DNA from: JBFEUI01 sp041547565
Lineage (GTDB): Bacteria > Pseudomonadota > Gammaproteobacteria > Thiohalomonadales > Thiohalomonadaceae
Assembly: GCA_041547565.1 (NCBI GenBank)
Contig: JBFEUI010000039.1
Location: 1-22,291 of the forward strand
Direction: 5' to 3'
Length of the DNA stretch: 22,291 nt
The notes under the pieces are model-generated. The model was given only the letters and a program-made list of their open reading frames with translations. It was not told the DNA's origin and ran no database searches. Shown here piece by piece: positions 14,622-22,200 of this stretch. The first letter of the stretch is position 1, and each line of letters opens with the position of its first letter. A program made the translations under genes and the position numbers.

Positions 14622-15026
14622 TTAATCCGTATCGATCTGGCGCATCAGCTCGAAGTGATGCAGAAACGGGTTGCTGAGTGAGGGGTTGCGGATCATCTGA
14701 CGATAGTTACCGGTGACAAATTCCAGCGCCTTGGTCGCCACGGCAGGACCGAGACGGGTCAGGCCGAAACCTTTTTCCAGCCATCCCTTCCAGCTCTCCG
14801 GCGTCGCGCGCAAGTCCCAGTCCAGCGCCTCGCCGTTATAGCTTCCAGCCTGTGACACCGCGCCGTTGGCGATCACCATCACCCCGCGGGGCTGTGCTTC
14901 ACCCTTGAAACCATAGGCGATATTGGCGGAAAAACCGGCCTTTTGCAGCGGTTCCAGAACCTTCGGCTCGTTATTCCACTTGTTCTGCAGTGACAGCATC
15001 CACGCTTCGGAGAACAGTTCAGCCAT
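14622..15026 (-). CDS. SCP2-like sterol-transfer family protein
   Basis: This is a 134-residue soluble protein with features of the SCP-2 sterol carrier family: MAELFSEAWMLSLQNKWNNE at the N-terminus, the strand AYGFKGEAQPRGVMVIANGAV, and DWDLRATPESWKGWLEKGFGLTRL, the WDLRAxPExWxxWL segment of this family. It has no signal peptide. The ATG is preceded by AGAGGA. It lies downstream of ubiV after a 110-base gap that contains a TATAAT, so it may have its own promoter as well as read-through. Because UbiT is itself an SCP2-domain protein, a second lipid-binding partner for quinone intermediates is an attractive but unproven idea. Confidence 0.7.
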   Translation of the reverse strand: MAELFSEAWMLSLQNKWNNEPKVLEPLQKAGFSANIAYGFKGEAQPRGVMVIANGAVSQAGSYNGEALDWDLRATPESWKGWLEKGFGLTRLGPAVATKALEFVTGNYRQMIRNPSLSNPFLHHFELMRQIDTD

Positions 15027-15091
15027 AGCATTCCTCTTGCATGTTTCTTTTAGTTATCGGGAAGACACAAAACGTAAAAAAGATACCACAG

Positions 15092-15097
15092 ATTATA
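15092..15097 (-). promoter_or_regulatory. Candidate -10 (TATAAT) for the SCP2-like gene
   Basis: A perfect TATAAT on the minus strand lies between ubiV and the SCP2-like gene, giving a leader of about 60 bases. No good -35 is visible at 16-18 bases. Activation by a factor or a chance match are both possible. Confidence 0.3.
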
Positions 15098-15137
15098 CCG
15101 ATGCCTAATGTAACCCATAGTGTGCCTGTCACAGTTA

Positions 15138-16058
15138 TCAGGAAACAGCTGCAATCTCCTCACCGGTCGCGGCCTTCCAGTCCATGCCGGCCTCACCATA
15201 CCAGTAGCCGTTGCACGGCTGCCCGATGATGATCCTGGCAAGCTGCGCCTCACCCTGTGCGATGGTTATCTCACCGCGATTCACGGCTGCAAAACTTTCT
15301 ACCACCCGTCCCATATGTCGGGACTGGGGCGACAGGCGCACCACATCCACGCCCAGTTGCTGCATTTCAGGCAGTGCCGTGATCAGGTTGCAGCTCGCCG
15401 CGGAGAGCGTCTGGATACCGTTCATGGAGAGAAAGGCCTGACCGTCCTGGGTCTTGAGCAGCATGCCGTCCTCGTAGTCACCGCAACGGTACTGGCAATC
15501 GTCCTTGGGCAGTTTGTGGGCACGGGCGGTAAAGCATCGCGCCGAGAATGCCAGGGGGATGCGGCCGAAGGCGAACACCTCGGTCTGCAAACCTTCCGGT
15601 CTCACCTCCTGCAGCGCAGCCAGGGTGGTATGCGACAGTTCCACCGGCATCACCCAGCGCTCGGCGCCAAGTGACTTGTGCAGGGCGAGCGATTCACCGT
15701 TGTACACATTCAGGTGCGGCCCGGCGATGTAGGGAATACCGGCCTGTGAGGCCAGGTGCACCGCCGCCATGTCATTGGCCTCGACCTTGAAACGGCCGTT
15801 GTCGACGATGCGCCGCAGGGTCTTCAGCTCGGAGTCGGCCTCCATCAGGGCTAGCGACGAGAGCACCACCTCCTTGCCGGCGGCACTCAGGCGTTCCGCC
15901 ACCTCCAGCCAGTCCTCCAGCCGCATCAGGCGGCGCTTGGAACAGACCACCTCGCCCAGATAGACAATATCCACCGGCCACTCGGCAGCCTGTTCATAAA
16001 AGGCCAGGGTATCGTCCTTCGACCAGTAATAGAGATTGGGACCTAATGATAATTTCAT
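15138..16058 (-). CDS. ubiV: UbiV, O2-independent ubiquinone hydroxylase subunit (U32 family)
   Basis: This is a 306-residue U32 'peptidase' family protein, the UbiV half of the UbiU-UbiV complex that hydroxylates ubiquinone precursors without O2. The four [4Fe-4S] cysteines known from E. coli (39, 180, 193, 197) are present with the same spacing: C39 in GEVVCSKRR, C175 in ARCFTARAH, then C188 and C192 in DDCQYRCGDYEDG. The start MKLSLGPNLYYWSKD is the usual UbiV N-terminus. It follows ubiU after 77 bases, a longer gap than elsewhere in the operon. There is only a weak ribosome binding site. The complex is cytoplasmic. In U32 relatives prephenate is the proposed oxygen donor. Confidence 0.95.
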   Translation of the reverse strand: MKLSLGPNLYYWSKDDTLAFYEQAAEWPVDIVYLGEVVCSKRRLMRLEDWLEVAERLSAAGKEVVLSSLALMEADSELKTLRRIVDNGRFKVEANDMAAVHLASQAGIPYIAGPHLNVYNGESLALHKSLGAERWVMPVELSHTTLAALQEVRPEGLQTEVFAFGRIPLAFSARCFTARAHKLPKDDCQYRCGDYEDGMLLKTQDGQAFLSMNGIQTLSAASCNLITALPEMQQLGVDVVRLSPQSRHMGRVVESFAAVNRGEITIAQGEAQLARIIIGQPCNGYWYGEAGMDWKAATGEEIAAVS

Positions 16059-16099
16059 AATCGTTCAATTACTCGTAATTCCGGTTTGCGCCGGTTTTT

Positions 16100-16121
16100 A
16101 CCTCGATACGCGGACCTCGAT
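16100..16121. repeat. Short direct repeat in the ubiU-ubiV gap
   Basis: ACCTCGAT occurs twice, at 16100-16107 and 16114-16121, with a 14-base period. A CCGG-x6-CCGG motif followed by TTTTT (plus strand) lies just to the left. The significance is unclear. Confidence 0.25.
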
Positions 16122-16135
16122 CCTCGTACCTGTTC

Positions 16136-17143
16136 TCATTGCCAGTTCCTTTCCAAAGCGCCAAGGGTGTGAGTGCTACCTTCCGCCACTTTGTTGAGTT
16201 GCGCCACCCATTCGCTCTTCGGCACAAAGCCCTCGGGGTTGCTGCTGGCCGCATCGATGGCCTGGCGCAGCACCTTCGTCACCTGCCCGACATAGGCGGG
16301 GCTGCGCTGACGTCCCTCGACCTTGATCGCCTTCACCCCCATCGCCTGCAGTTGCGGCAGGATATCGAGAATGCTGAGGCTGGTGGGCTCCTCGATGGCA
16401 TAGCCCACCTCGCCGTTGACCTCGAAGCGCCCCTTGCAGATCACCGGGTAGCCGGCACTCTCGCCCGGCCCGTAGCTGTCGATCAGCACGTCGTTGAGCC
16501 GCACCTTGCGCCCGTCGGGGGCCTCTTCCCAGCGCACCGCCTTGGCCGGCGAACAGGCGCCGCAGGTGTTGGGCGACTCGCCGGTGGCATAGGAGGAGAG
16601 ATAGCAGCGCCCCTCAACCATCACGCACAGGCTGCCAAAGGCAAACACCTCGATCTCGACATCGGTATTCTCCACCACCCGTTTGACCTGTGACAGCGAG
16701 AGTACCCGCGGCAGCACCACCCGCTGGATGCCAAAGTGCTGGCGGTAAAAGTCGATCGCCTCGGGGCTGGTTGCCGAGCCCTGCACCGACAGGTGCAGCC
16801 GCAGCTGCGGGTGGGTCCTGGCCGCATAGCGCATCAGCCCGGTATCGGCCAGGATCAGCGCATCGACGCCCAGCCGTGCGGCACGGTCCACCGCCGCGGT
16901 CCAGGTTGTCCAGGTCTGGGGCTGGGGATAGGTGTTCAGCGCCAGCAACACCTTGCGTCCACGCTCGTGCGCGTAGCGTATGCCGTTCTCCGCGCCCCGC
17001 TCATCAAAGTTCAGGCCGGGGAAATTGCGGGCATTGGTGGCGTCACGAAAGCCCATGTAGACCGTGTCGGCACCGTTATCGATCGCCTGCTTCAGCGCCG
17101 GCAGACTACCCGCCGGGCAGACCAGTTCCAGTTTTTCTGACAT
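16136..17143 (-). CDS. ubiU: UbiU, O2-independent ubiquinone hydroxylase subunit (U32 family)
   Basis: This is a 335-residue partner of UbiV. The U32 signature is complete: LELVCPAGSLPALKQAIDNG at the start, GADTVYMGFRDATNARNF, then EVFAFGSLCVMVEGRCYLSS. The four cluster cysteines of E. coli UbiU (169, 176, 193, 232) are found here as C173, C180, C197 and C236, with identical spacing. An extra Cys precedes C197 (NTCGAC). The ATG at 17143 overlaps the TGA of the upstream radical SAM gene (TGATG), with GAAGGGTG as ribosome binding site. A TTG one codon earlier is less likely. The gene is the third of a minus-strand operon headed by two radical SAM proteins. Confidence 0.96.
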   Translation of the reverse strand: MSEKLELVCPAGSLPALKQAIDNGADTVYMGFRDATNARNFPGLNFDERGAENGIRYAHERGRKVLLALNTYPQPQTWTTWTAAVDRAARLGVDALILADTGLMRYAARTHPQLRLHLSVQGSATSPEAIDFYRQHFGIQRVVLPRVLSLSQVKRVVENTDVEIEVFAFGSLCVMVEGRCYLSSYATGESPNTCGACSPAKAVRWEEAPDGRKVRLNDVLIDSYGPGESAGYPVICKGRFEVNGEVGYAIEEPTSLSILDILPQLQAMGVKAIKVEGRQRSPAYVGQVTKVLRQAIDAASSNPEGFVPKSEWVAQLNKVAEGSTHTLGALERNWQ

Positions 17144-18069
17144 CAAATCACCCTTCTCTCACGTCGGCCCTGTACCGTACCACGCCGGACCAGTTCCTGT
17201 TCAATGGCATTGAGCACCTTCCACTTCCAGTTACACCAGGCAGGGGTCAGCAAAATCGACTCCGCCGCGGTCCCGGTGAGACGGTGATAAACCACCTCCC
17301 GCGGGGTGCGCTCGACCAGGTCGGCGGCAATACGCACGTACTCATCCATGGTCATGGGCGTGTACTCCCCGCGGCGCCACTCGTTGGCCAGCATGGTGCC
17401 CTTGACCACATGCAGCGGATGGAGCTTGAGCCCCTCCACCCCCAGTTCCAGCACCCGCTCCAGACTCATGTGCATGTGCGCGGCGTCCTCGCCCGGCAGA
17501 CCGGCAATCAGGTGGGTGCAGACCGGCAGGCCGCGCTCGTGCGCCGCCTTCAGCGCCACCCGGTATTCGGCAAAACCGTGCCCCCGGTTGACCCGTTCCA
17601 GGGTGTGGTCAAAGGCCGACTGCAGGCCCAGTTCCAGCCACACCTCGTACCCCCTCTCGCGATAACCGGCCAGCAGGTCGAGCACCGCCGGTGGCACACA
17701 GTCGGGACGGGTGCCGATGGACAGGCCGATCACATCCGGCTCGGCGAGGGCCGAATCATACAACGCCTTGAGGCGCGCCGGATCATCATAGGTATTCGTG
17801 TAGGCCTGAAAATAGGCCAGGAACTTGCGTGCCCCGGTGCGCTTGCGCAACACCCGGCGCCCCGCCTCGATCTGCTCGGCCACTGCATCCGGTTCACGCG
17901 CGTTGGGGCTGAACGAACTGTTGTTGCAGAAGGTACAACCCCCGCGTCCCTTGCTGCCGTCGCGATTGGGGCAGGTAAAACCGGCATTAATCGCCAGCTT
18001 GTGGACCCGCTCACCGTAGCGCTCGAGCATCCACTGACCGAAGGTGAAGACCACATCGGACAGCGCCAT
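17143..18069 (-). CDS. TIGR01212/YhcC family radical SAM protein
   Basis: This is a 308-residue radical SAM enzyme of the YhcC (TIGR01212) family. The cluster motif is the long-spaced type: C33 in FTCPNRDG, then C45 and C48 in GGCTFCNN. It is followed by AYFQAYTNTYDDPARL, IGLSIGTRPDCVP, WLELGLQSAFDHTLERVNRGH and CTHLIAGLPGED, all typical. The substrate is unknown in every organism I know of. The ATG overlaps the upstream stop as TAATG, and the stop overlaps ubiU as TGATG, so its synthesis is coupled to both. This suggests co-expression with anaerobic quinone synthesis, in keeping with a radical SAM enzyme working without O2. Confidence 0.92.
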   Translation of the reverse strand: MALSDVVFTFGQWMLERYGERVHKLAINAGFTCPNRDGSKGRGGCTFCNNSSFSPNAREPDAVAEQIEAGRRVLRKRTGARKFLAYFQAYTNTYDDPARLKALYDSALAEPDVIGLSIGTRPDCVPPAVLDLLAGYRERGYEVWLELGLQSAFDHTLERVNRGHGFAEYRVALKAAHERGLPVCTHLIAGLPGEDAAHMHMSLERVLELGVEGLKLHPLHVVKGTMLANEWRRGEYTPMTMDEYVRIAADLVERTPREVVYHRLTGTAAESILLTPAWCNWKWKVLNAIEQELVRRGTVQGRRERRVI

Positions 18070-18698
18070 TATCCGACCTCGTCCAGTACCCGCCGGCGAA
18101 ATGCCACACCCAGATCACTGGCGATCTTTTCACACGCCTGGATATCGACGCCCTCCAGGCCTTCGATCGCGGTCAGCGACACAGCCATCCCCGCGTCACG
18201 GGCGCGTGCGGCAAAATCGAGCATCGCCGGGTAGGCGCCAGCCAGTTTCGGTCGCGTATGGCGCACGTAGGTCTCCTCGTCCTGGGCGTTGAGCGAGATG
18301 GACAGACTGTCGATAACCTCGGCCATCTCTCCGGTCACATCACGGCCGTGTACCAGATTGGCCAGGCCGTCGGTATTCACGCGGATGGTGCAACCCTGCG
18401 CCTTCAGTCGCCTCGCCACCTCCAGCAGCACATCCAGCCGCTTGGTCGGTTCGCCCAGTCCGCAGAAGACCATTTCCCGGTATTGGCCTGGATCGCCGAT
18501 CGCCGCCATGACCTCGTCCACCGAAGGCTCGTGATCCAGGCTCAGGTCGTAGGACTGCACCTCCCAGGTCCGATTGTGCTTGGGACAGAAGGGGCAGCGC
18601 AGGGTACAGCTACTGGTGATGTTCAGGTAACAATTCCCATGTAATGGGTAGGCGATTATGGAGTCCTGTTTCTCCGCTCGCTCTGGCGCTGATTGCAT
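18069..18698 (-). CDS. TatD-associated type radical SAM protein (TIGR04038-like)
   Basis: This is a 209-residue small radical SAM protein. The motif C31-x3-C35-x2-C38 (SSCTLRCPFCPKHNRTW) is followed by YDLSLDHEP, the SAM-binding VFCGLGEPTKRLDVLLEVAR, RVNTDGLANLVHGRDV, SISLNAQDEETYVRHTRP and GLEGVDIQACEKIASDLGVAFRRR. This series matches the family described as TatD-associated radical SAM, but no tatD nuclease gene is adjacent here. It is the first gene of the operon leading to ubiU and ubiV. An FNR-type site lies about 62 bases upstream. The substrate is unknown. Confidence 0.88.
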   Translation of the reverse strand: MQSAPERAEKQDSIIAYPLHGNCYLNITSSCTLRCPFCPKHNRTWEVQSYDLSLDHEPSVDEVMAAIGDPGQYREMVFCGLGEPTKRLDVLLEVARRLKAQGCTIRVNTDGLANLVHGRDVTGEMAEVIDSLSISLNAQDEETYVRHTRPKLAGAYPAMLDFAARARDAGMAVSLTAIEGLEGVDIQACEKIASDLGVAFRRRVLDEVG

Positions 18699-18753
18699 AT
18701 AATTCCGCTCTCTTTGCGTGGTTTAGTTTAGGCGAATCATCACTATATTAAGA

Positions 18754-18767
18754 ATGATGCAGATCAA
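18754..18767. promoter_or_regulatory. FNR/DNR-type site between the radical SAM operon and the NMO gene
   Basis: ATGAT-GCAG-ATCAA matches 9 of 10 conserved positions. On the minus strand TAAACT (18730-18725) would put the site at about -42.5 and give a 20-base leader to the radical SAM gene. On the plus strand the TAAAAT at 18783-18788 would put it at about -34.5, overlapping a -35. Activation of the ubi operon is the better fit. Confidence 0.6.
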
Positions 18768-18827
18768 TTACCGATCTTAAGGTAAAATGGAACACTTTAT
18801 GTCCGATCCTATCGCAGCAGGTTCTAA

Positions 18828-19991
18828 ATGATTAAGACCCCATTACCGTTGTTAAAGCTCCGTGACCGTGAGCTGTTGCCCATCATCCAGGGAGGAATGG
18901 GGGTAGGCGTATCCGCCCATAGTCTAGCAGGAACCGTTGCACGGGAAGGCGCCATAGGCACTATCGCCAGTATCGACCTGCGTGTCCACCACCCTGACCT
19001 GATGGAAAAGACACGCCGGACCAAGGATCGCAAGATCATCGATGATGCCAATATGGAGGCGCTGGACCGGGAAATCAAAAAGGCCCGCGAGATCGCCGGA
19101 CCCGACGGTTGCATCGCGGTGAACGTCATGAAGGCGGTCGACCGCCATCCCGAGCTGGTCAGGCAGGCCTGTGAGAGCGGTGCCGATGCCATCATCATGG
19201 GTGCTGGCCTGCCCTTCGACCTGCCCGACATGGTCAAGGGTTATGACGACGTGGCGCTGATCCCCATCCTCTCGGAGGAGCGCGGCGTGCGCGCGGTACT
19301 CAAACGCTGGCTGCGCAAGGGGGTGATCCCGGATGCCATCGTCCTGGAGCACCCACGCTATGCCGGCGGCCACCTCGGGGCACCCAAGCCCGAGGACATC
19401 AACAATCCGAAATTCGATTTCAAACGCGTACTGGCGGAGATCCCCAAGGTATTCGAATCACTGAAGCTCGATCCGATCCCGCTCATTCCCGCCGGCGGTG
19501 TAAATTCGTTCAACAAGATCAGGGAACTGATCAACCAGGGGGCCAGCGCCGTTCAGATCGGCACCCCGTTTGCCGTCACCAAGGAAGGGGACGCCCACCA
19601 GACGTTCAAGGACGTGCTGCTCAAGGCCAAGCCCGAGGACATCGTCACCTTCATGAGCACAGCCGGTCTGCCCGCCCGTGCCGTACTGACGCCGTGGCTG
19701 AAAAAATATCTGGCGCGCGAGGAGAAGGTGCGTTCACGGGCCAACCCGGACAAGGCCAAGTGCGCCGTATGGTTCGAGTGCCTCACCCACTGCGGCCTCA
19801 AGGACGGCAACGGTGATGCCGGCCAGTTCTGCATCGACACGCAGCTGGAAGCGGCGGTGATGGGCAATTACGAAAAGGGACTGTTCTTCCGCGGCTCCGA
19901 ACCCCTGCCGTTTGGCGATCAACTGCGCTCGGTACACGACCTGCTGGTCTACCTTCTTACCGGCAAGGATCCCGCGGTCAACCCGACCTGA
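18828..19991 (+). CDS. Nitronate monooxygenase-family flavoprotein with C-terminal Cys motif
   Basis: This is a 387-residue FMN TIM-barrel protein of the NMO/FabK superfamily. The N-terminal PIIQGGMGVGVSAHSLAGTVA, the catalytic-His segment RYAGGHLGAP (about 178-186), the FMN phosphate sites IPAGGVNSFNKI and GASAVQIGTPFA, and FMSTAGLPARA are typical. The C-terminal extension has four cysteines (C312-x5-C318-x3-C322-x12-C335 in KCAVWFECLTHCGLKD ... GQFC), which could bind an Fe-S cluster. This is not present in classical nitronate monooxygenases. It has its own promoter region, divergent from the radical SAM operon. Nitronate oxidation cannot be claimed. An anaerobic reductase role is also possible. 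Confidence 0.82.
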   Translation: MIKTPLPLLKLRDRELLPIIQGGMGVGVSAHSLAGTVAREGAIGTIASIDLRVHHPDLMEKTRRTKDRKIIDDANMEALDREIKKAREIAGPDGCIAVNVMKAVDRHPELVRQACESGADAIIMGAGLPFDLPDMVKGYDDVALIPILSEERGVRAVLKRWLRKGVIPDAIVLEHPRYAGGHLGAPKPEDINNPKFDFKRVLAEIPKVFESLKLDPIPLIPAGGVNSFNKIRELINQGASAVQIGTPFAVTKEGDAHQTFKDVLLKAKPEDIVTFMSTAGLPARAVLTPWLKKYLAREEKVRSRANPDKAKCAVWFECLTHCGLKDGNGDAGQFCIDTQLEAAVMGNYEKGLFFRGSEPLPFGDQLRSVHDLLVYLLTGKDPAVNPT

Positions 19992-20070
19992 TCCTGCGTT
20001 CAGGGCAAGGAGGCACCAGCCATTGCGTATACCCTCAACAGGCACAGCCACGGCAAGCAATAAGCGCTAA

Positions 20071-21372
20071 TCAATCCGGCTGTGCCGTCTCGCGCATCTC
20101 GGAGATTTTACTGTAGTAGATGCGCACCGCACCCAAGATGTGCCACCACAACAGCAGTGCCGAAGCGATAACCAACACAGCAGCTGGATACGCGAACCAT
20201 GCAGGCTGCCCTGCGGCGAGGATCAGGCACAGCAGGGTCGACAGATAGAGACGAAACTGCCGCCGTGCCACCTGCTCCGGTATCACCTGTTTCATATTCG
20301 GAATGCTGCCCTGCCAGAAACCGGCCTGCTGCACCTGGTTATTCAGGTGCAGCCACACCAGAAACGGGACAATTTTGTACAGCATGCCCATTATCGCGGA
20401 TACGATAAAACCGGCAACCATTACCACGCCCAGAATGAGATCCGGAACAGGCAGGCCGGCAAACGACCTGCCCAGCCATAAGGCAACCGTTACCAGCAGA
20501 CTTATCATCGACAGGCGCCAGAAACTCAGCGTCACATCCGGCAGGCGGCGGCGCCGCTTTTGCTGCAGAATGAGGGTCGTGACAGCAAATGCCGCCCAGC
20601 ATCCCGCCAGGATAAGGCTTAGTATATCTCCAATCAGCCCGTCACCCGCCTGCCACTGCACCACACCCCACAGCACCATCAGGCTAAATACCAGGGGCGT
20701 GAACGCACGCATCATCAGTCTCGGGTAATTCGGTGTGATCTGGAACATCGGCACTACCTGATAGGCAACCCCCGCCAGCAGCAGCCCCACCCAGACCAGT
20801 AATCCCCAGCCGGCATGGATATCGGTCAATTGCCGGGCGACAGGGATCATCCCGCTATGGCCGAGCAGCAATGTGATCCCCAGCCCCGCTGTCACCAACA
20901 GTCCAAGCAATGCAAAACGCATCGCCAGGCCAGTGGCATGACTGGAGGGTGATTTAAACAGGCTAATGAAGGCCACACTGGTGAATGCAGTAACGGCAAC
21001 ACCCAGCAGGGCGGCGCTAATCGGCATCAGCCATTCCAAATCCCACCACAGGCTGAATATCAGCGCCAACGAACCGCACGTCAGTACAATATGGAGCACC
21101 ACACTGACACACTGGGCACGCCATACCGGCACCCCGATCAGCACCGGGAGCAACTGCTTCATCGCCCCGAACATCACCATGGCAAGCATACCCAGCACCC
21201 AACAGTGGGTCATCGCCAGCATCGCCGGAGACCAGCGTGAGTCCAGCGTTTCAGGACCGCTGAACAGCAGTATCACTCCGGAGAGCATCATAAACAGGGG
21301 GGCTGTCAGAAAATAACGCAGCGGCACAAATAGTGGCGGTGTCTGCGCCAGGGACAGTGCGGTGTAATTCAC
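20071..21372 (-). CDS. 12-TM heme-copper-oxidase subunit I/NnrS-like membrane protein
   Basis: This is a polytopic membrane protein of 433 residues from a GTG at 21372. The GTG has AGGA six bases upstream and avoids a 28-base overlap with the DUF2249 gene that an ATG at 21402 would make. I count about 12 hydrophobic helices. Conserved-looking polar residues include LAMTHCWVLGMLAMVMFGAMKQLLPV, DIHAGWGLLVWVGLL and MLYKIVPFLVWLHL, with histidines placed inside helices as in heme-copper oxidase subunit I and NnrS-type proteins. It lacks the obvious subunit I heme/Cu ligand set, so it is unlikely to be a catalytic oxidase. The neighbours DUF2249 and hemerythrin place it in an NO/O2-linked cassette. 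Confidence 0.7.
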   Translation of the reverse strand: MNYTALSLAQTPPLFVPLRYFLTAPLFMMLSGVILLFSGPETLDSRWSPAMLAMTHCWVLGMLAMVMFGAMKQLLPVLIGVPVWRAQCVSVVLHIVLTCGSLALIFSLWWDLEWLMPISAALLGVAVTAFTSVAFISLFKSPSSHATGLAMRFALLGLLVTAGLGITLLLGHSGMIPVARQLTDIHAGWGLLVWVGLLLAGVAYQVVPMFQITPNYPRLMMRAFTPLVFSLMVLWGVVQWQAGDGLIGDILSLILAGCWAAFAVTTLILQQKRRRRLPDVTLSFWRLSMISLLVTVALWLGRSFAGLPVPDLILGVVMVAGFIVSAIMGMLYKIVPFLVWLHLNNQVQQAGFWQGSIPNMKQVIPEQVARRQFRLYLSTLLCLILAAGQPAWFAYPAAVLVIASALLLWWHILGAVRIYYSKISEMRETAQPD

Positions 21373-21374
21373 GT

Positions 21375-21659
21375 TCAATCCTGCCAGCGCGGCAGACTGC
21401 ATGCCGCCTGCCTGGCGTGTTGCTCAGCAGTCAGATCACCTTGACGCCAGATAAAGACTTCACACATGCCACTGCTGCCTGCACGGGTGTCACTGTCAAA
21501 TCCCAGTCTGCTGAGATTCTCATAAAGCAGGCACGGCTTGATGCGATGATTCAAATGGAGATATTGTCCGGCAGCAAGTCCCTTTACGCCATCGATCGCC
21601 CGTATCAGTGGTTCAGGGGGCTCCAGATCGCTTACGTCCAGATAGTGCTCATTGTCCAT
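21375..21659 (-). CDS. DUF2249 domain protein
   Basis: This is a 94-residue protein with the DUF2249 pattern: LDVSDLEPPEPLIRAIDGVKGL, a YLHLNHRIKPCLLYENLSRLGF core and a late VFIWRQGD. This small TusA-like fold is common next to hemerythrins, nitrite/nitric oxide reductases and NnrS-like proteins, and is of unknown function. TusA proteins carry sulfur on a cysteine of a CPxP motif. Here KPCLLY keeps a Cys (C43), but not CPxP. I chose the ATG at 21659, with AGGGA 8 bases upstream, over a GTG at 21665. The stop is 3 bases before the GTG of the 12-TM protein. Confidence 0.8.
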   Translation of the reverse strand: MDNEHYLDVSDLEPPEPLIRAIDGVKGLAAGQYLHLNHRIKPCLLYENLSRLGFDSDTRAGSSGMCEVFIWRQGDLTAEQHARQAACSLPRWQD

Positions 21660-21679
21660 TGCCACATTCCCTATTCACC

Positions 21680-22120
21680 TCACTTCCCCACTGACTGCAT
21701 GCGCTCAAGCACCTCCTTGCTCTGTGCGGCCAGTTGGGCATCCGTCATCGGGTAGAGGATCTGCTCCTCTTTGGCATTGTGTTGCTGCATCAAGATCAGC
21801 AGGGTTTCGGAGGCACCCAGATAGGCATCGGCCTGCTGCCCGGTAACGGCATCCGCCATCTCCTGAAACAGCTGTCGCATCTGCTCGTGCTCATGGCGCA
21901 TCACCTGTGTCGGCCCCATCGAACTCCCGGTCACCTGCTCAAATTCGGGAAAAAGCACTTCCTCTTCCATCGAAAAATGGTGCTCGATGGCACTGCGCAT
22001 TGTATTGAAACCGTCTTTGGCCGCGGTCCAGTCACCGTCCCCGACGCGCTGTTCCGCTTCGGCAAACAATTCGTCGCAACGCCGATGGTCATCGGCCATA
22101 TATGCGGATATGGTGTTCAC
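21680..22120 (-). CDS. Hemerythrin HHE domain protein
   Basis: This is a 146-residue four-helix bundle protein with the di-iron ligands of hemerythrin: H12 (ADDHRRCD), H47/H48 with E52 (IEHHFSMEEEVLFP), H76/H78 (MRHEHEQM), and H114 with E118 (QQHNAKEEQILYP). Bacterial members bind O2 or NO, or supply or repair iron in Fe-S proteins (YtfE/DnrN type). The C-terminal ligand layout is closest to DnrN-like repair/NO proteins, but there is no N-terminal ScdA domain. It starts at GTG with AGGATAG as ribosome binding site. It heads the cassette with DUF2249 and the 12-TM protein, with a consensus FNR/DNR box about 66 bases upstream. Confidence 0.9.
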   Translation of the reverse strand: MNTISAYMADDHRRCDELFAEAEQRVGDGDWTAAKDGFNTMRSAIEHHFSMEEEVLFPEFEQVTGSSMGPTQVMRHEHEQMRQLFQEMADAVTGQQADAYLGASETLLILMQQHNAKEEQILYPMTDAQLAAQSKEVLERMQSVGK

Positions 22121-22179
22121 TGTAACTATCCTGTATATCGTCGAGTGACAACTGTGCCAAAAGTGACACAGAAAAAACC

Positions 22180-22193
22180 TTGATGTGTATCAA
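22180..22193. promoter_or_regulatory. Consensus FNR/DNR box upstream of the hemerythrin gene
   Basis: TTGAT-GTGT-ATCAA is a perfect match to the FNR/ANR/DNR consensus. It is centred about 66 bases upstream of the hemerythrin GTG. No good -10 is seen at the ideal distance, so the exact start point is undecided. Confidence 0.75.
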
Positions 22194-22200
22194 GATTCCC

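Noticed and set aside
16690..18234. A 514-codon open frame on the plus strand
   Set aside because: It is antisense to ubiU and the YhcC-type gene, both with complete family motifs. Its translation is low complexity (Pro, Arg, Ala, Ser rich), as expected for the complement of GC-rich coding DNA.
20023..20070. A 15-codon TTG-started frame after AAGGAGG (20007-20013)
   Set aside because: A strong ribosome-binding-like sequence but a very short peptide without features, following the NMO gene stop. Chance is likely.
22132..22137. TATACA as -10 of the hemerythrin gene with the FNR box at -61.5
   Set aside because: Spacing is ideal for a class I site, but the start would fall downstream of the ribosome binding site AGGATAG, leaving a transcript without it.
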